Below, piece by piece: positions 52,063-60,203 of a stretch of DNA of 64,000 bases. The notes under the pieces were generated by a model, which saw nothing but the letters and a program-made list of their open reading frames with translations, did not search any database and had not been told where the DNA came from. This stretch comes from Variovorax sp. 679 (GTDB taxonomy: Bacteria; Pseudomonadota; Gammaproteobacteria; Burkholderiales; Burkholderiaceae_C): contig NZ_RXFS01000008.1 of NCBI RefSeq assembly GCF_003952185.1, positions 62,001 through 126,000 on the forward strand, given 5' to 3'. The translations under genes were made by a program, and so were the position numbers. How positions within the stretch are numbered: position 1 is the first letter of the stretch; each line of letters begins with the position of its first letter.

Positions 52063-52138
52063 TGGCTCCTCGACCTGGGCTCGAACCAGGGACCTACGGA
52101 TTAACAGTCCGGCGCTCTACCGACTGAGCTATCGAGGA
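52063..52138 (-). tRNA. tRNA-Asn (GTT), copy 1
   Basis: A 76-nt cloverleaf read on the minus strand: acceptor TCCTCGA pairing with TCGAGGA, discriminator G, encoded CCA. The anticodon loop CTGTTAA gives anticodon GTT for asparagine. T-loop GGTTCGAGCC is intact. It is identical to the copy 250 bp away. Confidence 0.96.
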
Positions 52139-52256
52139 ACAAGCCTTAAATTATATGCAATGGATTTGCCGATTCTGGCCGGCCGGCAGCATTTTTTGCA
52201 CCGATGCCATGACTTGCGTGATTGTCTGCAACAGACGCCGAATACCGCCGCAAATG

Positions 52257-52288
52257 AAAAGCCCCGCTACCTTGTGAGTAGTGGGGCT
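52257..52288 (-). terminator. terminator of tRNA-Asn copy 2
   Basis: An 11-bp stem AGCCCCGCTAC with GTAGTGGGGCT (one G-U pair), 7-nt loop, followed by UUUU on the minus strand, lies 24 bp after the second tRNA gene. Confidence 0.82.
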
Positions 52289-52312
52289 TCCAGAGGCCTT
52301 GCGGCTTTGTAG

Positions 52313-52388
52313 TGGCTCCTCGACCTGGGCTCGAACCAGGGACCTACGGATTAACAGTCCGGCGCTCTACCGACTGAGCTATCGAGGA
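52313..52388 (-). tRNA. tRNA-Asn (GTT), copy 2
   Basis: Identical to the tRNA at 52063-52138 over all 76 bases, with about 15-25 bp of matching flank on each side (AAGCCTTA upstream, CAGAGGCCTTGCGGCTT downstream). This indicates a tandem duplication. Confidence 0.96.
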
Positions 52389-52437
52389 ACAAGCCTTAGA
52401 TTATAGCGTGCTTTTTGGCGGCTTCTCAATAGTGCGT

Positions 52438-54591
52438 TCAAAGTGCAACGCTCAGCCCAAGGCGCAGCGTTCGCGGTGCTCCCGGGAACAGGTACACGTG
52501 GCTGAACTGGTAGGGCGATTCCTTCCAGTACCGGCGATCGAACAGGTTGTCGACCGACAGCGTCCAGCTCGCATTCGCGCCGCGCAGCTTCGTGTCGTAG
52601 CGCAGCACCGCGTCCACGCGCGTCCACGAGGGCAGGGTGATCGAGCCATCGGGCAGTACGTTGCGGCGGCCTTCGTACGAAAGCTGTCCCGCCACTTCGA
52701 GGCCCGGCACCGAGGCGAAGCGGTAGGCGGTCTGCGCGCGCAGCACCTGCTTGGGCACATTGGTGGGCGACTCGCCGTTGAGGGCCGGGTTGGCCGTGCT
52801 GCCGCGCCGCTTGGCATCGATCAGCGTCAGGCTGCCGCCGATGCGCCACGGCCCCTGGTTCCATTGCGCGCCGGCTTCGAGACCCCGGTGCACGGCCTTG
52901 CCGTCGTTGCGCACTTCGCAGAAGCCGCCGCACTGGTCGATGTTGGTCATCGGCCGCGAGATGTCGAACCATGCGAGCTGCCAGTTGAAGGCATCGCTGC
53001 CGCCCTTGATGCCCAGCTCCCACTGGCGGGAGCGCAGCGCGGGCAATGCCTGGCCGGCGTTGCTGTATTGCGAGATCCTGTTCGGCACCACCTGCGATTC
53101 GACACCGCGTCCCCAGCTCGCGTAGGCCATGAGCCCCGGCTGGATGGCGTAGCTGGCCGCGATCCACGGCGTGGTCACGTCCTGCTTGTAGCCGGTCGGG
53201 TTCGATCCGTCGTTGCCGATGCTGCTGCGGTCCAGCCGCGTGTGGCGCGCGCCGAGCCATGTGGTGAAGCGGTCGTTCCAGCGGATCGCATCCTGCACCG
53301 AGAACTCGGTCGACTTTTCGTCGCGGTTGGTCTGCGGCGTGGTGGCGTCGGGGGCCGGCGGCACGACAGCCGTGCCCCAGATATTGCCGGTGCCCGCGTA
53401 GTTGTAGGCCTGGTTGTCGAAGCGGTTGCGCACGCGGCTTTGCATCAGCCCGAAGCCGAGCTCGTGCCGCACGCTGCCCGTCATCACGTTGCCCTTGAGG
53501 TTGAGGCTGCCCGCGGTCTGCGTGCGGCGCTCGTTCTCGCTGCGGAAGTCGTAGATGTCGAAGGTGCCGTCGGAGCAGTAGCGGTCGTAGTTGCCCTCGG
53601 CGCCGCAGCCGAAGGCGTAGGCCAGCCGGTCGTCGCTCTTCAGGCGTTGCTGGCCGATCTGCGCGCTCCAGCGCCAATCGGCGTTCAGTGCCTGGCTGAA
53701 GCGCAGCGTGCCCGTCAGCGCCTTGAACACCGAGGGTTGCGACCACGGCTGGTTGTTCAGGTTGATACGCGGATCGACCGGGGCCGGCAGCACGCTGCCC
53801 AGCAGGCTGTAGCCGTTCTGGCTGGGTTGCGTCTTGCGGCTTTGCTCGATCTCGAACTCCAGCACCGAGTCGCGCGTGATGCGCCAGTCGGCCGCGAGCG
53901 AGAAGAGATTGCGGTTGCCGTCGAGGTTGTGCGTCAGCGGCTTGAGGTTTTCGCTCGCCACGTTGATGCGGTAGCCGAACTGGCGGTTCTCGCCGAAGCG
54001 CCCGCCGAGGTCGACGGCGCCGAGCACGCTGCCGCGGCTGGTGGTCTCGATGCGCACCGTGCGCAGGTCCTGCTCGGTGGGCCGCTTCACGACGTAGTTG
54101 ACCAGCCCGCCCGGCGCGCTGGTACCGGCCTGGATGCCACTGGTGCCGCGCAGGATCTCGACACGCTCCTTGTTGTCGAGCGGAATCGAGGTCTCGGCGC
54201 TGATCGGCAGGCCCTCGCGCCGGTAGTTGAAGCGGTTGTCGAGCACGAAGCCGCGTACCGTGAGGTAGTCCCAGTAGCCCGCGGAGTTGTAGGCGTCGGT
54301 CACCGACGAGTCGAACTGCGTGAGGTCGGCGAGCCGGCGCGCGCCGCTGGCCTGCAGCTGCTTGCTGTCGATCACCGTGGCCGAGATCGGCAGCTCGCGC
54401 AGCGGCACGTCGCCGAAGCCGCTCACGTCGGCCTGTGGCGCGGCGTTGCCTTCGCTGACGGTGATCTCGGGCAACGCCGCTTGCTGTGCATGCGCGCCGC
54501 ATGCGGCGGCGAAGAGAACGACGGCCAGTGCGCGCGAGACGGGCGAAAGCGGCCAGTGGGAAGAGGGAAAGGAGAACTCGGGCTTTTTCAT
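52438..54591 (-). CDS. TonB-dependent receptor (siderophore type), in the thiamine operon
   Basis: A 717-residue outer-membrane receptor. A signal peptide (ALAVVLFAAACGAHA) precedes a TonB-box-like LPEITVSE, a plug domain with SATVIDSKQLQ, DYLTVRGF and RVEILRGTSGIQAGTSAPGGLVNYVVKRP, and a 22-strand barrel ending in LGLSVAL. Sequence resembles the FhuE/FoxA siderophore receptor class. It starts 5 bp behind thiE, so it belongs to the thiO-S-G-E transcript and may import thiamine or a precursor. That role is inferred from context. Confidence 0.9.
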   Translation of the reverse strand: MKKPEFSFPSSHWPLSPVSRALAVVLFAAACGAHAQQAALPEITVSEGNAAPQADVSGFGDVPLRELPISATVIDSKQLQASGARRLADLTQFDSSVTDAYNSAGYWDYLTVRGFVLDNRFNYRREGLPISAETSIPLDNKERVEILRGTSGIQAGTSAPGGLVNYVVKRPTEQDLRTVRIETTSRGSVLGAVDLGGRFGENRQFGYRINVASENLKPLTHNLDGNRNLFSLAADWRITRDSVLEFEIEQSRKTQPSQNGYSLLGSVLPAPVDPRINLNNQPWSQPSVFKALTGTLRFSQALNADWRWSAQIGQQRLKSDDRLAYAFGCGAEGNYDRYCSDGTFDIYDFRSENERRTQTAGSLNLKGNVMTGSVRHELGFGLMQSRVRNRFDNQAYNYAGTGNIWGTAVVPPAPDATTPQTNRDEKSTEFSVQDAIRWNDRFTTWLGARHTRLDRSSIGNDGSNPTGYKQDVTTPWIAASYAIQPGLMAYASWGRGVESQVVPNRISQYSNAGQALPALRSRQWELGIKGGSDAFNWQLAWFDISRPMTNIDQCGGFCEVRNDGKAVHRGLEAGAQWNQGPWRIGGSLTLIDAKRRGSTANPALNGESPTNVPKQVLRAQTAYRFASVPGLEVAGQLSYEGRRNVLPDGSITLPSWTRVDAVLRYDTKLRGANASWTLSVDNLFDRRYWKESPYQFSHVYLFPGAPRTLRLGLSVAL

Positions 54592-54596
54592 TCTGT

Positions 54597-55529
54597 TCAG
54601 TTGCCGGCGGCATCGATGGCCGCCATCCATTGAGCGGCCGTGGCCTCGGGGTCTTCGGCCGCGACCAGTGCGCGCACCACGGCGACGGATCCGACGCCGG
54701 TGGCCAGCACCTCGGGCAGCCGCACGGCATCGATGCCGCCGATGCCGACCTGCGGATAGCCACGCAGCAGGCGTGCGTAGGCGCCGAGCCGGGCCACGCC
54801 CTGCGGCGCGGTCGCCATCTTCTTGAGTGTGGTCGGATACACCGCGCCCATGGCGATGTAGCTCGGACTCACCTTGTCGGCGCGGACCATCTCCGCATAG
54901 CCGTGCGTGCTGACGCCCAGGCGCAGGCCCGAGGCGCGCAGTTGCGCCAGTTCGTCGGGCGAGAGCGCGTCTAGGTCTTCCTGGCCGAGGTGGATGCCGT
55001 AGGCACCTGCCGCGATGGCAACCCGCCAGTGGTCATTGATGAAGAGCAGCGCGCCGGTGCCTTGCACCGCTTCGACTGCCGCCTGCACTTCGCGCTCGAT
55101 GGCCGCCGCATCGGCCGACTTGAAGCGCAGTTGCACCGTCGGCACGCCGGCACGCGCCATGCGGCCGACCCATTGCGCATCAGGCAGCACGGCGTACAGG
55201 CCAAGCCGCCCGGGGCAGGGCGGAAAAGCGTCGTCGCGCGCGGCCGGAGGAAAGGGCCGCATGCCGAAGTCTTCGGGCGCGTCGGGCCACAGCGCCGCGT
55301 CGAAGCCGCTCAGACGCAATGTCTGTGCGTGCCATGCATGGGCGAGGCATTCGGCGTCGATCTCGATGAAGCCGAGCGCGGAGCACGCACGCTTGGCACC
55401 TCGGTACACCGGCTCGTCCGAAGAGAAGTTCGGCGCGCTCGGAGGCGCGGACGTGATGGCGCCGAAGCGCAGCCCGTGCACCGCGACGATGGCCTGCGCA
55501 ATGGCGCCTGCGTCGAGTGCCGTGCTCAT
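54597..55529 (-). CDS. thiE: thiamine-phosphate synthase with N-terminal extension
   Basis: A 310-residue protein joining HMP-PP with thiazole phosphate to give thiamine phosphate. The ThiE barrel occupies about residues 108-300: VQLRFKS, FINDHWRVAIAAGAYGIHLGQED, GVSTHGYAEM, SPSYIAMGAVYPTTLKKMA and VGIGGIDA. The N-terminal about 105 residues are extra compared with the usual 210-residue enzyme and are not recognised; they have RFGAITSAPPSAPNF and conserved-looking cysteines. The start overlaps thiG by ATGA. Confidence 0.88.
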   Translation of the reverse strand: MSTALDAGAIAQAIVAVHGLRFGAITSAPPSAPNFSSDEPVYRGAKRACSALGFIEIDAECLAHAWHAQTLRLSGFDAALWPDAPEDFGMRPFPPAARDDAFPPCPGRLGLYAVLPDAQWVGRMARAGVPTVQLRFKSADAAAIEREVQAAVEAVQGTGALLFINDHWRVAIAAGAYGIHLGQEDLDALSPDELAQLRASGLRLGVSTHGYAEMVRADKVSPSYIAMGAVYPTTLKKMATAPQGVARLGAYARLLRGYPQVGIGGIDAVRLPEVLATGVGSVAVVRALVAAEDPEATAAQWMAAIDAAGN

Positions 55530-56338
55530 GATTCGTGGTGCCAGAAGGGCGTGCCAAGCACGGGAGTGCTGGGCTGCGCGGCGTCCTGCGCGGCCATGGC
55601 TCCGGCGCGGTGCGCGGTGCGGCCTGCCTGCACCGCGTCGGCGAATGCGCCGGCCATCGCGACAGGGTCTTGCGCCAGCGCGACGGCCGTGTTGAGCAGC
55701 ACGCCGTCGTAGCCCCATTCCATCACCTGGCAGGCGTGCGACGGCAGTCCCAGGCCCGCATCCACCAGCATCGGTACCTTCAGCCGGTCGCGCAGCACCT
55801 GCAGCGCGTAAGGGTTGACCGGGCCACGGCCTGTGCCGATGGGCGCGGCCCAGGGCATCACCGCCTGGCAGCCGACGTCGACCAGCCGCTGGCACAACAC
55901 GAGGTCCTCGGTGCAGTAGGGCAGCACCTTGAAGCCCTCGCGGATCAGCTGCGATGCTGCATCGACCAGGTTCAGCGTATCGGGCTGCAGCGTGTAGTCG
56001 TCGCCGATCAGCTCGAGCTTGATCCACGGCGTGTCGAACAGCTCGCGCGCCATCTGCGCGGTAGCGACCACCTCCTGCACGCTGTGGCAGCCGGCGGTGT
56101 TGGGCAGCACTGGCACGCCGAGTTTGCGAAGCAGCTCCCAGAAGCCGTTGCCGAGATCGCTGTTGCCCGAGCCCTGGCTGGCCGTCTGGCGGCGCAGCGA
56201 GGCGGTCAGCATCGCGGGCTTTGCGCGCTTGACGGCGGCTTCGAGCAGGTCGGGCGAAGGGTAGCGTGCGGTGCCCAGCAGCAGGCGGCTCTGGAAGGTT
56301 TCGCCGTAGAGCACCAGCGGGTCGTTCGTGGTCGTCAT
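55526..56338 (-). CDS. thiG: thiazole synthase
   Basis: A 270-residue enzyme that forms thiazole phosphate from deoxyxylulose phosphate, dehydroglycine and the ThiS thiocarboxylate. The imine-forming Lys107 is in PWIKLELIGD; other hallmarks are SGNSDLGNG, CTEDLVLCQRL and VPMLVDAGLGLPSHACQVMEWGYDGVLLNTA. The ATG at 56338 starts MTTTNDPLV. It lies 18 bp behind thiS. Confidence 0.96.
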   Translation of the reverse strand: MTTTNDPLVLYGETFQSRLLLGTARYPSPDLLEAAVKRAKPAMLTASLRRQTASQGSGNSDLGNGFWELLRKLGVPVLPNTAGCHSVQEVVATAQMARELFDTPWIKLELIGDDYTLQPDTLNLVDAASQLIREGFKVLPYCTEDLVLCQRLVDVGCQAVMPWAAPIGTGRGPVNPYALQVLRDRLKVPMLVDAGLGLPSHACQVMEWGYDGVLLNTAVALAQDPVAMAGAFADAVQAGRTAHRAGAMAAQDAAQPSTPVLGTPFWHHES

Positions 56339-56356
56339 TTGTCTTGTCTCCTTCAT

Positions 56357-56560
56357 TCAGCCGCCCGTCACGGGGCGGATCACTTCGATGCGGTCGTCGG
56401 GCTGCAGCGCGTGCGAGGCGTATGCCGAACGCGGCACGAACTCGCGGTTCACGGCCACTGCAAACGGCGGCGTCGCTTCCAGCGCGGCCAGCGCGTCGGT
56501 GAGCGTGGCGTGGTCGGGCAGCGCGAAGGGCTTGTCGTTGATCAGGATGTTCATCGTCAT
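56357..56560 (-). CDS. thiS: sulfur carrier protein ThiS
   Basis: A 67-residue ubiquitin-like sulfur carrier, ending in the required Gly-Gly (PVTGG) that is thiocarboxylated. ILINDKPFALPDHATLTDALAAL and VAVNREFVPRS are typical. The ATG at 56560 overlaps the thiO stop by 4 bp; another lies at 56554. Confidence 0.95.
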   Translation of the reverse strand: MTMNILINDKPFALPDHATLTDALAALEATPPFAVAVNREFVPRSAYASHALQPDDRIEVIRPVTGG

Positions 56561-57648
56561 GTGTGGGCCGCCTCCAGGCCGAAGCTCTCGGCGAGCGCCG
56601 AATGGCCATGCGCGAGCAGCTCCATCGCGGCGTCGAGCATGGCGGGCGCGATCATGAAGCCGTGGCGGTACAGGCCGTTGACCTGCATCACGCGCGGCTG
56701 CGGTTGGCGAATGGAGGGAAGGTTGTCGGGCAGCGTGGGCCGGCATTGCGTCGCGATCTCGACGATGCGCGCCTCGGCGAAGCCGCTGTGCACCGCGTAG
56801 GCGGCGCTCAGCAGCTCCAGAGTGGAGCGCACGCTGGCCGGCGACATGTCGTCCGACTCGATCTCGGTCGCGCCGATCACGAACAGGTTGCCGGGCTTGG
56901 GGGCGATGTAGAGCGGATAGCGCGGATGCACGAGGCGGGTGGGGCGCTGCAGCGTGACCTCGGGCGCGTGCACGCGGATCACCTCGCCGCGCACGCCGCG
57001 CAGCGAGTTCCACTGGGGCCTGGCGCCGAGGCCGCGGCAGTCGATCACCCGGTCGGGCTGGCCGGCCGTGCCGGGCGCGAAGTCCGGAATGGCCCGTGGC
57101 GACTGCCAGTGCAGCGTGACGCGAGCATCCGCCTGCAGAGTTGCAAGAAGCGATGCAAGCAGTGCACGGTTGTCGAGCTGGCCTTCGCCCGGCAGGAACA
57201 AGCCCTGAGCGAAGCGCGTGCCGAGCGACGGCTCCAGCGCAGCGATGGCGGCACCGTCGATGGCCCGCATCGGCGGCAGCTCCGGCACCTGTTCGCCCGT
57301 GCGGGCGAGCACGCGCGCCAGGCGCGCGGCTTCGGTGCTGTCCTGCCGATGCCAGAGCACCAGCGTGCCTTCGCGCTGGAAGAACACCGGCTGCGCCAGC
57401 GAGGCCAGCAGCTCGGGCCAGCGCGACAACGCATGCTGGCCCATGCGCACGACCGACACCGGCGCCACGGCCGATTCGGCCAGCGGCGCAAGCATGGCCG
57501 CGGCCACGCGCGCCGCTGCGCCCTCGGCCTCGGGGCCCCCGGCCTCGAACACGTCGACCTTGCAGCCGGCCTGCGCGAGCGTCACCGCCATCAGCCGGCC
57601 CATGAGGCCCGCGCCAAGGATGGCGACCGAGTCGAAAGGAAGCCTCAT
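56557..57648 (-). CDS. thiO: glycine oxidase ThiO
   Basis: A 363-residue FAD enzyme that oxidises glycine to dehydroglycine for thiazole synthesis, the oxygen-dependent alternative to ThiH. The Rossmann motif is VAILGAGLMGRLMAVTLAQAGCKVDVFE (about 7-34); GNLFVIGATEIESDD and YRHGFMIAPAMLDAAMELL lie in the C-terminal half. The ATG at 57648 starts MRLPFDSVA. Only 35 bp separate it from divergent thiD. Confidence 0.93.
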   Translation of the reverse strand: MRLPFDSVAILGAGLMGRLMAVTLAQAGCKVDVFEAGGPEAEGAAARVAAAMLAPLAESAVAPVSVVRMGQHALSRWPELLASLAQPVFFQREGTLVLWHRQDSTEAARLARVLARTGEQVPELPPMRAIDGAAIAALEPSLGTRFAQGLFLPGEGQLDNRALLASLLATLQADARVTLHWQSPRAIPDFAPGTAGQPDRVIDCRGLGARPQWNSLRGVRGEVIRVHAPEVTLQRPTRLVHPRYPLYIAPKPGNLFVIGATEIESDDMSPASVRSTLELLSAAYAVHSGFAEARIVEIATQCRPTLPDNLPSIRQPQPRVMQVNGLYRHGFMIAPAMLDAAMELLAHGHSALAESFGLEAAHT

Positions 57649-57683
57649 GCCACGGCTCCTTCGCGTCGCCGATAATTTTCGGC

Positions 57684-58532
57684 ATGACCCAAGAGCCCAC
57701 CCAGCGCTACGCACGCGTGCTTTCCATCGCAGGTTCCGACAGCGGCGGCGGCGCCGGCATCCAGGCCGATCTCAAGACCTTCGCGGCCCTCGGCTGCTTC
57801 GGCATGACGGCCATCACCGCGCTCACCGCGCAGAACACGCTCGGCGTCTCGGGCATCCACGGCGTGCCTCCGGACTTCCTCAAGGCCCAGATCCAGGCCG
57901 TGGTGGAAGACATCGGCGTCGACGCCGTCAAGCTCGGCATGCTGCATGCACCCGAGGTGGTCGAGGTGGTGGCCTGGGCCATCGACCGCTACCAGCTGAA
58001 GAACGTGGTGCTCGACCCGGTGATGGTCGCCACCAGCGGCGACCGCCTGATCGCGGCCGAGACGGTGCAGGTGCTGGTGCGCGAACTGTTTCCGCGCGCC
58101 GTGGTCGTCACGCCGAATCTCGACGAGGCTGCGTTGCTGGTCGGCCATGGCATCGAAGGCATCGAAGCGCTCGATGGCGCTGCCGACGAGCTGCTTGCGC
58201 TCGGCGCGAAGGCCGTGCTGCTCAAGGGCGGTCATCTGCCTGGGAACGATGTGGTCGATGTGCTGCTGCAATCCGGTGGCGAGCGCAGGCGCCTGGCTTC
58301 CGCGCGTATCGAAAGCCGCAACTTGCACGGCACCGGCTGCACGCTGTCGTCCGCCATTGCCGCGCACCTTGCGCTGGGTACGACGCTGCCCGAAGCAGTC
58401 GAACGGGCGCGTGCCTACATCCTTGGCGCGATGGCCGCCGGTGCGGACGTGAAGATCGGCGCGGGTCATGGCCCCCTCAACCACGGCTTTGCGCCAGTGC
58501 CGACGCACCGTGTTCCGCTGAAGGCCGGCTGA
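57684..58532 (+). CDS. thiD: hydroxymethylpyrimidine/phosphomethylpyrimidine kinase
   Basis: A 282-residue ribokinase-fold enzyme that phosphorylates HMP twice to HMP-PP. Motifs are VLSIAGSDSGGGAGIQADLKTF (about 12-33), LDPVMVATSGDRL, VTPNLDEAALL and the anion hole ESRNLHGTGCTLSSAIAAHLALG. It is divergent from thiO and overlaps the end of the convergent permease by 56 bp. Confidence 0.95.
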   Translation: MTQEPTQRYARVLSIAGSDSGGGAGIQADLKTFAALGCFGMTAITALTAQNTLGVSGIHGVPPDFLKAQIQAVVEDIGVDAVKLGMLHAPEVVEVVAWAIDRYQLKNVVLDPVMVATSGDRLIAAETVQVLVRELFPRAVVVTPNLDEAALLVGHGIEGIEALDGAADELLALGAKAVLLKGGHLPGNDVVDVLLQSGGERRRLASARIESRNLHGTGCTLSSAIAAHLALGTTLPEAVERARAYILGAMAAGADVKIGAGHGPLNHGFAPVPTHRVPLKAG

Positions 58533-59826
58533 GCCACGCGAGCACGAAGGTCGCGGCCAGCGTCGGCAGCGCGGAGCCGAACTGCGGTGCCCACTTCGCC
58601 AGCGCGTGGTAGGCCGCGATGCCCGCGATCCAGATCAGCGCCGCGCCGAAGTCGATCTTTCGGCGCGAGCCTGCCGGCGACACCGCTTCGCCGCTGCCTA
58701 ACCGGCCGATGATCACGCCGTAAAGCGGCACGAACACCGAACTCAGCAACAGCAGGAAGGGCTCAAGCGTGTGCATCGGCAGCACCAGCGCCAGAGCGAT
58801 GCACAGCGCGGCCAGCAGCAGACCCCAGCGCTTCACGCTCCAGCGCGGCAGCAGGCTGTGCGTGGAGACCGAGCCCGAGTAGACGTCGCCGTATGCGTTG
58901 TCGAGTTCGTCGATCAGGATCAGGCCAAGTGCCACCAACCCGCCCTGGGCCAGCAGCAACGCGGTGACGAGGCCCGTGCCCGGCTCGGCCACGCTCACCA
59001 CCATCACGCCCAGCGCATAGCACCAGATGTTCGCCAGCGCATAGCCGATCCAGGTGCCGCCGAACGCACCGCCGAGGCCACCCGCGCTGCGCTTGCCGTG
59101 CCGCGCGTAGTCGGCCACCAGCGGCAGCCATGACACAGGCATCGCGATCACCAGGTCGAGCGCGCCGAACATGCCCATCGAACCATCGCCAGGACGGGCC
59201 CAGAAGGCATCCAGCCCCTTGACCTGCAGCTGTGTCGCGAACTGCCACGTGAGCCAGAGCAGCGACAGCACCACCAGCGGCAGGCCGAAGCGGCTGACGA
59301 AGCGCCGCACCAGCTTGACCATGGAGCCTGCGAGCAGCGCCAGCAGCACGGCGCCCCACAGCAGCGTGGTCAGCACACCGCCCCAGAAGGAGCCCAGTGC
59401 CGAGCCCACGACCGACTGGCCGATGGCTTGCGTGCCTTCGCGCATCACGACGAGTTCGAATGTGGTCCAGCCCACCAGCTGCACGATGTTGAGCAGCACT
59501 GGCAGCCGCGCGAAAGCGCTGCCGTAGGTTGCGTGCATGAGCCCGGCGCTCGCCAGGCCGCTCTGGCAGCCCAGCCGCGCGGTCCAGGCCAGCAGGCCGG
59601 CGCCGATGCACGAGCCGAGCACGATGGCAATCGCCGCATCGCGCGTGCCCACCGCCGGCGCCAGGTAGGCGCCGATCTGCATCACCAGCAGGCCCACGCC
59701 AAGGCTGAACCAGAGCGAGGCATGGTCGTGCCAGCCGAAAACGCGTTGGGAGGCGGGCAGCGGCGTCAGCGCCTCGTTCGAGACGGTCGCGGCGTTGCTG
59801 CCGTCGTTGTAGTTGTCGTGTGCCAT
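58477..59826 (-). CDS. cytX: NCS1-family permease, probable hydroxymethylpyrimidine transporter
   Basis: A 449-residue permease of the nucleobase-cation symporter 1 family with about twelve helices. Recognisable are FGWHDHASLWFSLGVGLLVMQIGAYLAP, QLVGWTTFELVVM and VADYARHGKRSAGGLGGAFGGTWIG. A TPP riboswitch upstream marks it as a thiamine-pathway transporter, most likely for HMP (CytX type); the substrate is inferred. The ATG at 59826 has GGAG 7 bases upstream. Confidence 0.88.
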   Translation of the reverse strand: MAHDNYNDGSNAATVSNEALTPLPASQRVFGWHDHASLWFSLGVGLLVMQIGAYLAPAVGTRDAAIAIVLGSCIGAGLLAWTARLGCQSGLASAGLMHATYGSAFARLPVLLNIVQLVGWTTFELVVMREGTQAIGQSVVGSALGSFWGGVLTTLLWGAVLLALLAGSMVKLVRRFVSRFGLPLVVLSLLWLTWQFATQLQVKGLDAFWARPGDGSMGMFGALDLVIAMPVSWLPLVADYARHGKRSAGGLGGAFGGTWIGYALANIWCYALGVMVVSVAEPGTGLVTALLLAQGGLVALGLILIDELDNAYGDVYSGSVSTHSLLPRWSVKRWGLLLAALCIALALVLPMHTLEPFLLLLSSVFVPLYGVIIGRLGSGEAVSPAGSRRKIDFGAALIWIAGIAAYHALAKWAPQFGSALPTLAATFVLAWLSRPSAEHGASALAQSRG

Positions 59827-59916
59827 CCGTTTGCTCCAGTGCAAAAGGTTTGGCAGGTGGGCGGGGCCCGAGCGACACAGCCGTCACGCGAGAGAACGTG
59901 AGCGGCCACCGGACCA

Positions 59917-59997
59917 GCTTCCCTGCGCGAGGATTACCTCAATCAGGTTCAAAGGGACTTTCTCAGCCGGACGGCAAGCCGCCCAGCACCCCTAGCA
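59917..59997 (-). ncRNA. TPP riboswitch (THI element)
   Basis: Read on the minus strand, the element has GGGGTGC, GGCTGAGAAAGTCCC, the diagnostic TTTGAACCTGAT, GGTAATCCTCGCGCAGGGAA in order, matching the thiamine-pyrophosphate aptamer. It lies 90 nt before the permease ATG. No strong terminator is seen in between; a short TCACG/CGTGA hairpin and the nearby GGAG suggest control at translation. Confidence 0.93.
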
Positions 59998-59999
59998 AG

Positions 60000-60203
60000 T
60001 GCGCCCGGGGAACCCGTGGCGCGGGCGCAAGTTTATCCGCTGCCGGGAAGCCGCGACGGCAGGCGTGCCTTTGTGAGGCAGGGAAAACCCGGGGTCGAAC
60101 TCAAGCCGGGAGAGAATCGGCGAAGCAAGAAGAACGACCAACAGAAGAACAGGGAGCGCGCGGAGGATGCGCGAAGAGGACAGGAAAGTGGAGAGGAACT
60201 TGC
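60000..60203 (+). other. upstream region of the cyclase
   Basis: About 200 bp between the riboswitch and the cyclase. Purine-rich, no ORF or palindrome noticed; GGAGAGGAA at 60190-60198 is the cyclase ribosome binding site. Confidence 0.4.
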
